Origin: Ruminococcaceae bacterium UBA1865
GTDB taxonomy: Bacteria; Bacillota; Clostridia; Oscillospirales; Acutalibacteraceae
Assembly (NCBI GenBank): GCA_002338255.1
Contig: DDHX01000034.1
Location: 23,488-29,476, forward strand
DNA length: 5,989 nucleotides
Reading direction: 5' to 3'
The notes under the pieces are model-generated. The model saw only the letters and a program-made list of their open reading frames with translations, was not told where the DNA came from and searched no databases. Within the stretch, counting starts at the first letter, position 1. The number at the start of each line of letters is the position of its first letter. The position numbers and the translations under genes were made by a program. Positions 5,982 to 5,989 of this stretch are shown in pieces.

Positions 5982-5989
5982 AATCTCCT

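Overview
The window looks like part of a mobile genetic element, probably an integrative conjugative element of the Tn1549/CTn type, from an anaerobic gut Firmicute of class Clostridia. The evidence is gene content: a ParA/ParB pair, a TnpV homologue, a serine-recombinase fragment, and the start of a giant multidomain protein of the kind such elements carry. No species can be named. All genes that I accept are on the minus strand, so they read from right to left.

Right edge (5743-5989): a serine recombinase that keeps only its N-terminal catalytic start (65 codons) and runs into a strong intrinsic terminator. Next comes a compact gene set: parA (5692-4904), parB (4917-3889, overlapping parA by 14 bases), a 117-codon gene of unknown function (3887-3534, one base after parB), and after a 43-base gap a very large open frame. 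The tight spacing suggests one transcript that starts after the terminator.

Left 58% (1-3490): a single uninterrupted frame of 1163 codons, starting at TTG behind a perfect GGAGG and leaving the window still open. Its N-terminus and a repeated middle module resemble the giant ArdC-like / SNF2-helicase-methylase proteins of Clostridia conjugative elements. It also carries a GNAT-acetyltransferase-like segment. No ATG-to-stop frame covers most of it, so a simple ORF search would miss it.

The most striking feature is that a complete tnpV gene (2742-2374), with its own ribosome binding site and a terminator-like hairpin 26 bases after its stop, lies entirely inside the giant frame in the +1 register. 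The giant protein reads the same DNA as a hydrophilic, probably disordered linker. This is either a true overprinted gene pair or a tnpV cassette that was absorbed in frame.

Functionally, parA/parB probably maintain or segregate the element while it is extrachromosomal. The giant protein may act on DNA during or after transfer, although its catalytic part lies outside the window. I found no tRNA, rRNA, CRISPR array, complete insertion sequence or attachment site, and no convincing plus-strand gene.
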